Positions 56,000 to 63,594 of a stretch of DNA of 64,000 bases are shown one piece after another; the first letter of the stretch is position 1; every line of letters begins with the position of its first letter. The position numbers were made by a program, and so were the translations under genes. The notes under the pieces are model-generated. The model was not told the origin of the DNA and searched no databases. It worked only from the letters and a program-made list of their open reading frames with translations. Source of the DNA: Gammaproteobacteria bacterium (GTDB taxonomy: Bacteria > Pseudomonadota > Gammaproteobacteria > Burkholderiales > Burkholderiaceae_B); contig JAURJT010000085.1 of NCBI GenBank assembly GCA_030832095.1, positions 1 to 64,000 of the forward strand, given 5' to 3'.

Positions 56000-56914
56000 A
56001 TGTTTGCAGCACCCCCCGCAGTAGAAGCGCGCGTTTTCGCGAAAATCCCAGACAGACTTTCAAAAGTGGGCCAGCGCTCAGCCTTTGCAGATGTGCAGTT
56101 TCATGGCGCTGAAACGCCTCACTTTATTGAAGGGCCGTCGTTTGACCGGCAGGGCAATTTGTTTGTCACCGACATCCCTTTTGGCCGAGTGTTTAAAATC
56201 ACACCAAGTGGTGATATCAGCGTGGTTGTTGAGTACGACGGCGAGCCAAACGGGTTGAAGTTTCACCGAGATGGTCGCGCGTTTATTACCGATCATAAAA
56301 ACGGTCTGATGGTGTTGGATGTCAATACAGGCAAGATTGAGCCGTTTTATGATCGCCCCTTGTTGACGCGTTTTCGTGGCGTGAATGATTTGTTCTTCGG
56401 AGCGCAAGGCGACATTTACTTTACCGATCAAGGCCAGACCGGATTGCATGATCCGAGTGGTCGACTTTATCGCTTACGTACAAACGGGCAGCTCGATTGC
56501 ATTTTGAACAACATCCCTAGCCCAAATGGGTTGGTGCTCAATGGCGATGAAAACATCGTGATGCTTGCCGTCACCCGTGCTAACTGTGTGTGGCGCGTGC
56601 CTCTCATGAAGGACGGTACCACCAGTAAAACGGGGATGGCGATTCAGATGACAGGAGGCTTTGGCCCTGATGGTATGGCCATTGATGCTGAGAATAATTT
56701 GGCAGTCTGTCACGTTGGCTTAGGTGTAGTGTGGCTCTTTAGCGCCTTAGGCGAGCCGATGTTGCGCATTAACTCGCCGACTGGAAAATTAGTCACGAAC
56801 TGTGCCTACGGTGGTAAAGACAATAAGCAACTGTTTATTACTGAGTCAAAAACTGGCACGATCTTAGTGGCAGATATGCCAGTTCAAGGTCGTACGATGT
56901 TTTCGCACATGTAA
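56000..56914 (+). CDS. SMP-30/gluconolactonase/LRE-family lactonase
   Basis: A 304-residue six-bladed beta-propeller enzyme that opens sugar-acid or other lactones. Family segments: HFIEGPSFDRQGNLFVTDIPFGRVF with the metal-binding Glu, YDGEPNGLKFHRDGRAFITDHKNG, RGVNDLFFGAQGDIYFTDQGQTG with Asn and Asp ligands, and GGFGPDGMAIDAENNL. Start 56000 follows AAGGGAAGA and matches the family. In an operon with an aldolase and an alpha/beta hydrolase, and divergent from the dioxygenase. Confidence 0.92.
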   Translation: MFAAPPAVEARVFAKIPDRLSKVGQRSAFADVQFHGAETPHFIEGPSFDRQGNLFVTDIPFGRVFKITPSGDISVVVEYDGEPNGLKFHRDGRAFITDHKNGLMVLDVNTGKIEPFYDRPLLTRFRGVNDLFFGAQGDIYFTDQGQTGLHDPSGRLYRLRTNGQLDCILNNIPSPNGLVLNGDENIVMLAVTRANCVWRVPLMKDGTTSKTGMAIQMTGGFGPDGMAIDAENNLAVCHVGLGVVWLFSALGEPMLRINSPTGKLVTNCAYGGKDNKQLFITESKTGTILVADMPVQGRTMFSHM

Positions 56915-56930
56915 TGGTCGGTCACTCAAG

Positions 56931-57707
56931 ATGACGATGTCTAGTCTAAAAGAAAAAATGCTGACCAAGCGACCTTTGCTTGGGGGCTTCATTTTTTCGA
57001 GCGATTCGAATATCTCTGAGTTGTACGCCGAGGCTGGTTACGATTTTGTGATTATCGATACCGAGCATGCGCTCAATGATTTGCGCAGCGTGCAGACGCA
57101 TGTGCGAGCCTGCGCGGCTGCAGGGATCCACGCGCTTGTCAGACTGGGCGCAGCAAACTATGCCGATGGTTCGCGCTTGTTAGATGCGGGTGTCGAAGGT
57201 TTGATGATTCCGCATCTTGGGCACGATGCGCGTGCCAATAACGTTTTGCAAGCCATGAAATATTGGCCCGAAGGTGTTCGAGCGACTTGCACTGGAGTGC
57301 AGATCGCGGGCTACGGACAAAGAAATTTTGCCGAGGCCGCCGCACGATCAAATAAAAATGTCTTGTCAGTTGGCTTGGTTGAAGATCGAACGTGTGTCGA
57401 GCGCATCGAACAAGTGCTTGAAGAGAACTCGGTCGATTGGCTGATGCCGGGTCCCGCGGATTTGGCCTCATCGTATGGGCTGCATGGGCAATTAACTCAC
57501 CCTACGATTCAAGACGCGGTGAGTCGGATCATCGTTGCTGCGCAAGCCAGGCAGATTAAAGTGGGTGTGTATGTCAACGAGCTCAGTGAAATCGAAACGT
57601 GGAAAAATCGTGAAATCGATTTTTTTGTTCATGCCATCGATTACAAAATTTTAGGTAAAGCTTTACGTGCCGCTGTTATCGATTTTCAGCAACGGGTGCT
57701 GAGCTAA
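56931..57707 (+). CDS. HpcH/HpaI-type class II aldolase
   Basis: A 258-residue TIM-barrel metal-dependent aldolase of the HpaI/GarL type, which cleaves hydroxy-oxo acids to pyruvate plus an aldehyde. Motifs: YDFVIIDTEHALNDLRSV (Glu-His), LGAANYADGSRLLDAGVEGLMIPH, YGQRNFAEAA, VDWLMPGPADLASSYGLHGQ (metal and substrate loop). The start could be ATG 56931 or ATG 56937; no strong RBS. It lies 16 bases after the lactonase gene and is likely co-transcribed. Confidence 0.93.
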   Translation: MTMSSLKEKMLTKRPLLGGFIFSSDSNISELYAEAGYDFVIIDTEHALNDLRSVQTHVRACAAAGIHALVRLGAANYADGSRLLDAGVEGLMIPHLGHDARANNVLQAMKYWPEGVRATCTGVQIAGYGQRNFAEAAARSNKNVLSVGLVEDRTCVERIEQVLEENSVDWLMPGPADLASSYGLHGQLTHPTIQDAVSRIIVAAQARQIKVGVYVNELSEIETWKNREIDFFVHAIDYKILGKALRAAVIDFQQRVLS

Positions 57708-57728
57708 CTTTTTAGAGAGAGTATTTGT

Positions 57729-58541
57729 ATGCAATTTGAAGAAGGCTTTATTGATTCGTTGTATTACAACGTCTTGGATATGACCCCTGAGTGGGTCGAG
57801 CAACCTGAAACAATTATTTTTCATCACGGCGTTGGCGCAAATACCGAAATTTGGGCCGAGTGGCTGGCCGTGCTTGGGTTGAATTATCGGATCGCGCGTT
57901 TTGATATGCGCGGCTTTGGTCGATCAACGGCCAAACCTGCTGGCGATCTCACGTTTGGTCAATTGATAAAAGATATCTCGCTGATCGGTGATACGGTTGG
58001 TGTTGAGCGGTTTCACTTGGTGGGCGAGTCAATCGGAGGCACTGCGGCGCTCGCCTATTCACTGCAACATCCTGACCGTTTGCACTCGTTGACCCTTACC
58101 AACACTGCATTTCGCGGTGGCGTGATTCAAAATGTCGTTGAGTGGGATACTTTGCTCAAAGAACAGGGCGGGGCAGCCTGGTCAAAACGCCTGATGCCGC
58201 GGCGGTTTCATGATGACGCCAAGATGTCGCCCGCCAAGCGCGCCTGGTACGAGAAGCAACAAGGTTTTCATCCCATCGAGTCGATTATCGTCGCGCGAGA
58301 TATTTTGGTAGGCGCGGATCTGGGCCCCAAGTTGGGTGAAGTGAGTTTACCGGTTCTGCTACTACACGCCGATGGCAGCCCGTTTATTGCGGTCGATCAA
58401 ATGGCTGAAATGCACAGCAAGTTGCCGCAGTCTGAGTTTCACGTGTTTAACCATGCGCGGCACGGCTTACCGTTTTCGCATGCTAAAGAATGTGCACAGG
58501 TGATGCTCGAGTGGCTTGAGCGTCGAGCTGCAAGGTTCTAA
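57729..58541 (+). CDS. Alpha/beta hydrolase
   Basis: A 270-residue hydrolase-fold enzyme. Oxyanion segment FHHGVGANTEIW, nucleophile elbow GESIGG (Ser about 98), acid HADGSP and catalytic His in RHGLPFS, in the usual order. This resembles 3-oxoadipate enol-lactonase (PcaD)-type and meta-cleavage-type hydrolases. GAGAGAG 9-10 bases before the ATG is the RBS. Together with the lactonase, aldolase and dioxygenase it suggests degradation of a hydroxylated carboxylic acid or lactone, substrate unknown. Confidence 0.9.
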   Translation: MQFEEGFIDSLYYNVLDMTPEWVEQPETIIFHHGVGANTEIWAEWLAVLGLNYRIARFDMRGFGRSTAKPAGDLTFGQLIKDISLIGDTVGVERFHLVGESIGGTAALAYSLQHPDRLHSLTLTNTAFRGGVIQNVVEWDTLLKEQGGAAWSKRLMPRRFHDDAKMSPAKRAWYEKQQGFHPIESIIVARDILVGADLGPKLGEVSLPVLLLHADGSPFIAVDQMAEMHSKLPQSEFHVFNHARHGLPFSHAKECAQVMLEWLERRAARF

Positions 58542-58598
58542 GGCCTGGCGTTCACGCACGCTAGACGGGGGTTGGGTGAGCTGTGGTGGTGAGGCAGG

Positions 58599-58856
58599 TC
58601 ACAGCCAAGGGGCTTTCCAGTTTGCCGACAGGCTAATGAGCGGTGCAGCAGTCTCGTCTAGCGCATTTTGCTCAAGTTCGGTTTCCCAGTTGTAGAGCCT
58701 GAATAAAGCATCGCTGGTCGATTGCTGAGGCGGCAAGAGTGCACTCGCGTCTTGAGTCGCCACAGCGCCGACCGCTTGCCCAGCTGTTAAACCAAGCGGA
58801 AGCGCACGAGACATTGCACTAGCGGCACTACTGACTAAAAAACTTCGACGGTTCAT
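58599..58856 (-). CDS. Small Tat-exported protein
   Basis: An 85-residue protein opening MNRRSFLVSSAASAM, a twin-arginine signal (RRSFLV), with hydrophobic stretch to about residue 32. The short mature part (QSTSDALFRLYNWETELEQNAL and the end SANWKAPWL) matches no family recognised here. It is the last gene of the operon with the TPR, DUF4331-SRPBCC and RoxA-like genes, 14 bases after the TPR stop, with AAAGG as a likely RBS. Tat export fits a folded, perhaps cofactor- or partner-bound protein of the periplasm. Confidence 0.7.
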   Translation of the reverse strand: MNRRSFLVSSAASAMSRALPLGLTAGQAVGAVATQDASALLPPQQSTSDALFRLYNWETELEQNALDETAAPLISLSANWKAPWL

Positions 58857-58870
58857 TGCCAGGCCTTTAC

Positions 58871-60115
58871 TCAGGTCGTAGAAAAAGAAGATGTAGAGTT
58901 TTGCGATGTGGGCGTCGCAGACGCGTTAGTAGCTGAGCTCAGTTCTGAGTTTAGTGGCGCGCTGTGCGCCGAGTTTAGCGGCGGAATCGCGACTAAGCTT
59001 AGATCCGAGCGTTCGAACGCTGGCAAATGCCCCCACTGCGACGCGGCTCGGTCTGCCAATGACTGAGCTAACCGCTGTTGTCTACAAGCCAGTGCTGCTT
59101 CATGGCTGAGTTCAAAGGCTCTGAGTGTGGCGCGGTTGTCTAAATTCAACAAAGCAAGTTGCAAAGCTTTTTCTGGATTATTACCCTCTTGAAGGTAAAA
59201 ATCGACAGCGTGATCGGCGAACGCGAGCTCGTGGCGGTCTAGTACGCGCTCAAAACTCTTCTGCGTCCGCGCAAGGTGATGACTCGCCTCGCGTGCCTCA
59301 CCTTTGTGCTCGTAAAGTTGTGCCAGGCGCCAAGACACCTCTGGATCTTCGCAGTCTTGAATCGGCAGTAACAAGTTGAGTGCGGTGTCGAATCGCCCTG
59401 CGTCAAGATGCAGCTCGGCCAAATGTACACGCGCGTGCGTGTAGGGTGGCATATACGACAGCGCTTGTTCATACCAATACTGTGCTGTTGCGGGCTGTGC
59501 TGGCTCAAGCGTTTCGCCATACAAAACGCCTAACTGAAAACACGCCCACGCCAGACTGAACGGCGAATGTTCACGATCTTCTGCAATCGCACGCAGGTAC
59601 GAATCTTCGGCCTCTTGATACAGGCCCATCTCAGCGTACAGAGCACCCAGCGCAACAAGATTTTGCAGGTTTGGGCTTTGCACGCTTAGACGCAGCCTCG
59701 TATCGAAGACATCTTTCCAGTTGTGACCGATGGCATGATCGATTGACAGTTGTTGGCGCAACAGGTTGTGAGCCGAGGCGCCAAGCTTTTTTGCCTGAAC
59801 TAAATATTGCGTGGCCTGATCGAACTTGTGTACTAACGACGCAATTTGCGCTGCCAGGACATAAGCCTCGCCTACCTCTGCACCCTCGAGCAGTAAGGTC
59901 TCAGAGAGCGTCAGTAAGCGGTCTAGAGCGCTCGCATCCGCTAAAAAATGTGAGCGGCGATACTCTTCGTCAATCAGTTGCGCAGCAATCCCCAAGCGGT
60001 CTGGGTGAAGGTCGATCGTCTGCCAGCAGCGATCCAATATACTTTCGTGGTTAATGAGCGCCAACGCGCCATCGGTGGCGGCCGGTAAGGCAATCACAGA
60101 GTGCTGCACGCTCAC
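58871..60115 (-). CDS. TPR-repeat protein
   Basis: A 414-residue soluble protein made mainly of tetratricopeptide repeats between about 70 and 300 (for instance LVALGALYAEMGLYQEAEDSYLRAI-type units quoted in part, TAQYWYEQALSYMP, HARVHLAELHLDAGRFDTAL, WRLAQLYEHKGEAREA). The C-terminal 40 residues are Ser/Thr/Asn-rich and probably unstructured. No signal peptide, so cytoplasmic. Role unknown; likely a scaffold for its operon partners. It overlaps the DUF4331-SRPBCC gene by 4 bases. Confidence 0.85.
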   Translation of the reverse strand: MSVQHSVIALPAATDGALALINHESILDRCWQTIDLHPDRLGIAAQLIDEEYRRSHFLADASALDRLLTLSETLLLEGAEVGEAYVLAAQIASLVHKFDQATQYLVQAKKLGASAHNLLRQQLSIDHAIGHNWKDVFDTRLRLSVQSPNLQNLVALGALYAEMGLYQEAEDSYLRAIAEDREHSPFSLAWACFQLGVLYGETLEPAQPATAQYWYEQALSYMPPYTHARVHLAELHLDAGRFDTALNLLLPIQDCEDPEVSWRLAQLYEHKGEAREASHHLARTQKSFERVLDRHELAFADHAVDFYLQEGNNPEKALQLALLNLDNRATLRAFELSHEAALACRQQRLAQSLADRAASQWGHLPAFERSDLSLVAIPPLNSAHSAPLNSELSSATNASATPTSQNSTSSFSTT

Positions 60116-61608
60116 GTTGCCGCGCCAAAGCGCGTCTTCAGTGCTGTCATCCCGGCGTTCAGAAGGCTCGAGATAATCAAACGCACGATTAAATCCCCCT
60201 GACCTTCAGGTCGATATGACACCGACCACGTCACGCTTGAGCCTGCAGCAGTGGTTTGCACTGAGAGTGTGCCGTTGTAAGGATTGGCAGGGATTCCACT
60301 GACCATTGCATAGCGGTAAAGTTTTTGAGCCTCATCGCGTTCGCCCAAGCGCTCAATCATGATTTTGCCGTCAATCGTTTCGATGCGTCGCAGTTGCCCC
60401 GGGCCATCGCCGGTGAGGGTCAGTTGTGCCACCAGTGGATGCCAAAGACTACCAAAGCCACCGATGGCCTGCCAGACCTCTTGGGCCGAGGCCTTGAGAT
60501 CAACACTACGCGTGACGCTTAACATGTTCTTGTTGCCGGGTCGCACATACGGAAACGTGGTGCTGCCAGGTTGCGTCGCTTGTAACGCGCCGCCTTGTAA
60601 AAACTGGCCCCGATCTCGGTTGATGAGCCACGTGACTAAAATGTCGATGACATTGGCATTGACGGTGCGCCCACCGCCCGTTGTGTAGGGGCGACCTTCA
60701 AGCGTGCTCTTTTCAATTTCAAGATGACTCTTGTCGCTCATTGGCTTGGCAACATCAATCGTCAGAAAGTCGCTGAGTCGAACGTTCACGTGCGCTTGCA
60801 GCGAGGCGGCATCCCATTCAATGTTCTGGTCTTTTCTGTCCCATAGCTGCAGACTTTCGGTGAGGCGTTGTCGATACAGCGGCAGGCGCTCGGGATTGAG
60901 CGCAAAGGGCGTTTCTTGGTTCCAAAGATCACGAATGTCCAGGCCACCAGGTACCTGATCCATGATGAAGTTTGTTTGTTCAGGGCGACCGACCCAGTCA
61001 AAGCGCGGGATGACCGTACTTGTTGGATTGGGGTGGCGTGGGGTTGTTTCGGCGATCACCCCGTATAGACTGCCCTGTTGCGGTGTAAGGGTTGAGTCGG
61101 TATCAAACTCAACGACCACGCTTAAGACATTGTCATTTTCAAGGTAGTTCGGGACAGACTTCATTGTTCCTGGAAACCAACCCGGAAAAAACGGATCCGA
61201 CCGTAAACCGGCAAACACGCGTGTACGCCCGTCGCTGGTTGCGAAGCCTTGCTCATCACCTACCGTCAACGCTAGGGTGGCACCACTTGGCAGTATGCAA
61301 TGCCCCGTCTGCTTGGCTCGTCCGTTTGGGGTTTCAGGGCCTAGCACTTCGAATTGAAAAGTAAAACGCCATTCGTCTGTCAAAGCCTCAAAACCGGCTT
61401 GCAGACCTAAACCCGTCTGCTTAAGGCGGCGCAACACAAACGCGTAGTTAATGGTATTTGAAAACAATGCCGATTCGCCTGCGAAAGGCAGCACGCAAGC
61501 AATGAGCACAGTCCGCTTTGCATCGGTGGGGCTGGTAAAGGCAAACAGATCGGTCAGGTCACTGACGGGGTCGGCAGTTTGACGGGGCCCGTCGATGTGA
61601 TCTGACAT
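60112..61608 (-). CDS. DUF4331-SRPBCC fusion protein
   Basis: A 498-residue protein of two parts. The N-terminal about 330 residues fit DUF4331: SDHIDGPRQTADPVSDLTDLF and TVLIACVLPFAGESALF open it, and GWFPGTMKSVPNYLENDNVLS and FLTIDVAKP follow. From about 355 to the end is a START/SRPBCC fold like polyketide cyclases (SVDLKASAQEVWQAIGGFG, GQLRRIETIDGKIMIERL, RYAMVSGIPANPYNGTLSV), a pocket for a hydrophobic ligand. No signal peptide. Its ATG overlaps the last base of the RoxA-like stop codon, and its 3' end overlaps the TPR gene. The function is unknown. Confidence 0.82.
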   Translation of the reverse strand: MSDHIDGPRQTADPVSDLTDLFAFTSPTDAKRTVLIACVLPFAGESALFSNTINYAFVLRRLKQTGLGLQAGFEALTDEWRFTFQFEVLGPETPNGRAKQTGHCILPSGATLALTVGDEQGFATSDGRTRVFAGLRSDPFFPGWFPGTMKSVPNYLENDNVLSVVVEFDTDSTLTPQQGSLYGVIAETTPRHPNPTSTVIPRFDWVGRPEQTNFIMDQVPGGLDIRDLWNQETPFALNPERLPLYRQRLTESLQLWDRKDQNIEWDAASLQAHVNVRLSDFLTIDVAKPMSDKSHLEIEKSTLEGRPYTTGGGRTVNANVIDILVTWLINRDRGQFLQGGALQATQPGSTTFPYVRPGNKNMLSVTRSVDLKASAQEVWQAIGGFGSLWHPLVAQLTLTGDGPGQLRRIETIDGKIMIERLGERDEAQKLYRYAMVSGIPANPYNGTLSVQTTAAGSSVTWSVSYRPEGQGDLIVRLIISSLLNAGMTALKTRFGAAT

Positions 61609-63416
61609 TATTTAGCGCTCGCAGGGTTAGGTTTGGGTGAAGAATAAGGATGCTTTTTGTTAAACCAAAGCGGGTCTTCATTGGCAATCAAGGGATTTTT
61701 GGGATTACCGTAGGGCGTTACGCGCGCGGCTTGATTGGGAATCGACTTGAGATACTCAATCAAAGCGAAACGTTCGCTTTCGCTGAAGGCTGGCCCAATG
61801 ACACCGGGGCCTTTTGTCGCCTCAAACGAGTGTCCGGCATTTGAATTGCCGATGCGTGTCGTATCAAAGAAATAACCTTCTTTTTTTCCAGAGGTATCAA
61901 GTCCAAGTTTAATGGGGTCAAAGTCGCGACCAACATAAAACGTCTTTGATCGTTCAGCTGCAGGCGACAAGAGTTCATAGATATTGGGCACTGAGCCGTT
62001 GTGCAAGAACGGCCCGGTTGCCCAGACGCCATCACGCGGGCCAGCTTTGTAACTCTGAACTGGGGCACTTGTGCCCGCGGGCGCATAGCCGTTCATGTCC
62101 TCTAATTCAGCTTGGGTAAAAGGACCTGTTTGCTTGAGCGCGCGCTCAAGCATTTGTCCCACGATCTTGGTCGTGAATTCGCCTCGAGAGACCGCTTGCT
62201 TACCCTCAAAATAGGATGCCAGATTCTTAGTTGCGATCAGCGGATTAGGGTCAAAGGTCACACCATTCAGTTGGGTGGCATCCGTTCCAACAATCTTTTG
62301 TGGCACCAGCGCATTTTCGATGCCTCGCATCCCACCTTTGCGTGGTTCACTCCAGCGATAAGGATAGGAGGTATGGCACTCGATACAGTGCTTAGCAAAA
62401 AGTTTTTCACCATCTCTGATACGCCCTTCATCAAGCTTACCAAGCAGCTCTTCAGGCCATTTCGGTGGGGCAAGACGCCTGAGCAGGTGCTCAAGTTTGA
62501 TCATCCCTCTGATGTCGGTGGTCGTTTCAAATAAACCTGACGCGGGATCGGCAGACTTCAAGTCGTAGCGTGCGAACACGCCTAGGGTTTCGCCAAAGTT
62601 TCTAGTCAACGGGTTGTCACTGATGCCGCTCCACTGAATCCAGGCCGATTGCGGGGCGTTCCAGAGAAAAGGCGGTTTGACAGGGGCTGCGGCTAGGCGC
62701 ACGTTTTCAAGTGTGCCCGTGGCGCCACCCGTAAACGCATTGTGAATCAGCCCGAGTGCGTCCATACGGCCTGGACCCGGATTAAACGGTACCAGCAAAA
62801 TTGTGTCGACGCGCTCTCTGAGCAAAGCCGTGTCTGCCATCAGACGTTTGCGAAGATCGGCCTCGTCCACAGGGCCTTTGGCGCGGATGCGCTCAGTCAA
62901 CCCCTTGTATTTTTCAGGGTCGGTTGAGACGCTATCGAGCGAGGCAGACAGCGAACGCAGCCAGTCCCAAAGTGCGAGGCGGTTTGACGCGCCACCTTCG
63001 ATGCGTATCTGTTTACCTTGATACTGAACTTGTCCGGTATGACAGGCGGCACAGGTCAGGCCCGCGTAGGTGCCCTTGTACTGGCCCACGGTAATCGAGG
63101 CCTTTGCGACGCCGACAGGCAAGTTGTCAGGATTTTGCGCGAGGTTGAGTGGCTCTGTGAGCAGACCCATGCGGTCACTGTGCGCCGGAGAGTTAAACAG
63201 GTCTGTGGTGCCCACGGCTTCAAGCGCAAGGTAGATATCATAGGAGAGCAGCGCCGACCCTTGAGAGGTCCAGTAATAATCAGCCCGATCTTGTGCGCTC
63301 CAGGCCTGATCTAAGTAGTTCACTGCAGGCGTCTGCGCAACAGCACACGAGACCGCTACCATGGTCGTGAGTGATAAGATTAAGTGCTTAGTGGTTTGGC
63401 GAAGGAAAGTGTTCAT
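61608..63416 (-). CDS. RoxA-like dihaem c-type cytochrome
   Basis: A 602-residue exported protein with an N-terminal signal peptide (about 11-27, cut near AVA-QT) and two haem c motifs, CAACH (122-126) and CIECH (344-348). The overall pattern (YLDQAWSAQDRADYYWTSQG, LPVGVAKA, ALWDWLRSL, PFNPGPGRMDALGL, IQWSGISDNPLTRNFGE, FLHNGSVPNIYELLSPAAER) resembles the dihaem rubber oxygenase RoxA/RoxB family and related dihaem peroxidase-like proteins. Whether it is an oxygenase, a peroxidase or an electron carrier is not known. Start 63416 gives a good signal peptide; Met 63443 would add nine residues. It leads a four-gene operon. Confidence 0.88.
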   Translation of the reverse strand: MNTFLRQTTKHLILSLTTMVAVSCAVAQTPAVNYLDQAWSAQDRADYYWTSQGSALLSYDIYLALEAVGTTDLFNSPAHSDRMGLLTEPLNLAQNPDNLPVGVAKASITVGQYKGTYAGLTCAACHTGQVQYQGKQIRIEGGASNRLALWDWLRSLSASLDSVSTDPEKYKGLTERIRAKGPVDEADLRKRLMADTALLRERVDTILLVPFNPGPGRMDALGLIHNAFTGGATGTLENVRLAAAPVKPPFLWNAPQSAWIQWSGISDNPLTRNFGETLGVFARYDLKSADPASGLFETTTDIRGMIKLEHLLRRLAPPKWPEELLGKLDEGRIRDGEKLFAKHCIECHTSYPYRWSEPRKGGMRGIENALVPQKIVGTDATQLNGVTFDPNPLIATKNLASYFEGKQAVSRGEFTTKIVGQMLERALKQTGPFTQAELEDMNGYAPAGTSAPVQSYKAGPRDGVWATGPFLHNGSVPNIYELLSPAAERSKTFYVGRDFDPIKLGLDTSGKKEGYFFDTTRIGNSNAGHSFEATKGPGVIGPAFSESERFALIEYLKSIPNQAARVTPYGNPKNPLIANEDPLWFNKKHPYSSPKPNPASAK

Positions 63417-63532
63417 AATCGGCTGAAAAAGTGCGCTGCACAAATAGGTGAATGACCCGATCCATTTAATATGTCAAGGTCGAGCTAATGAACCTTAACA
63501 TCAGGCAGTGCGCTCAGCTCGTCATAGTGCAC

Positions 63533-63574
63533 AATTAAACCGACAATTGCAAAAATTAAACCGACAATTGCAAA
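63533..63574. repeat. 21-bp direct repeat in the divergent promoter region
   Basis: Two identical 21-base units (63533-63553 and 63554-63574), each with AATTAAACC then GACAATTGCAAA, lie directly upstream of the MFS start and downstream-facing from the RoxA-like operon start (about 120 bases away). The unit equals two DNA turns, so it may be a tandem operator, but a recent chance duplication is equally possible. CAATTG within each is palindromic. Confidence 0.7.
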
Positions 63575-63594
63575 AAATAAAACGGAGACGTACC

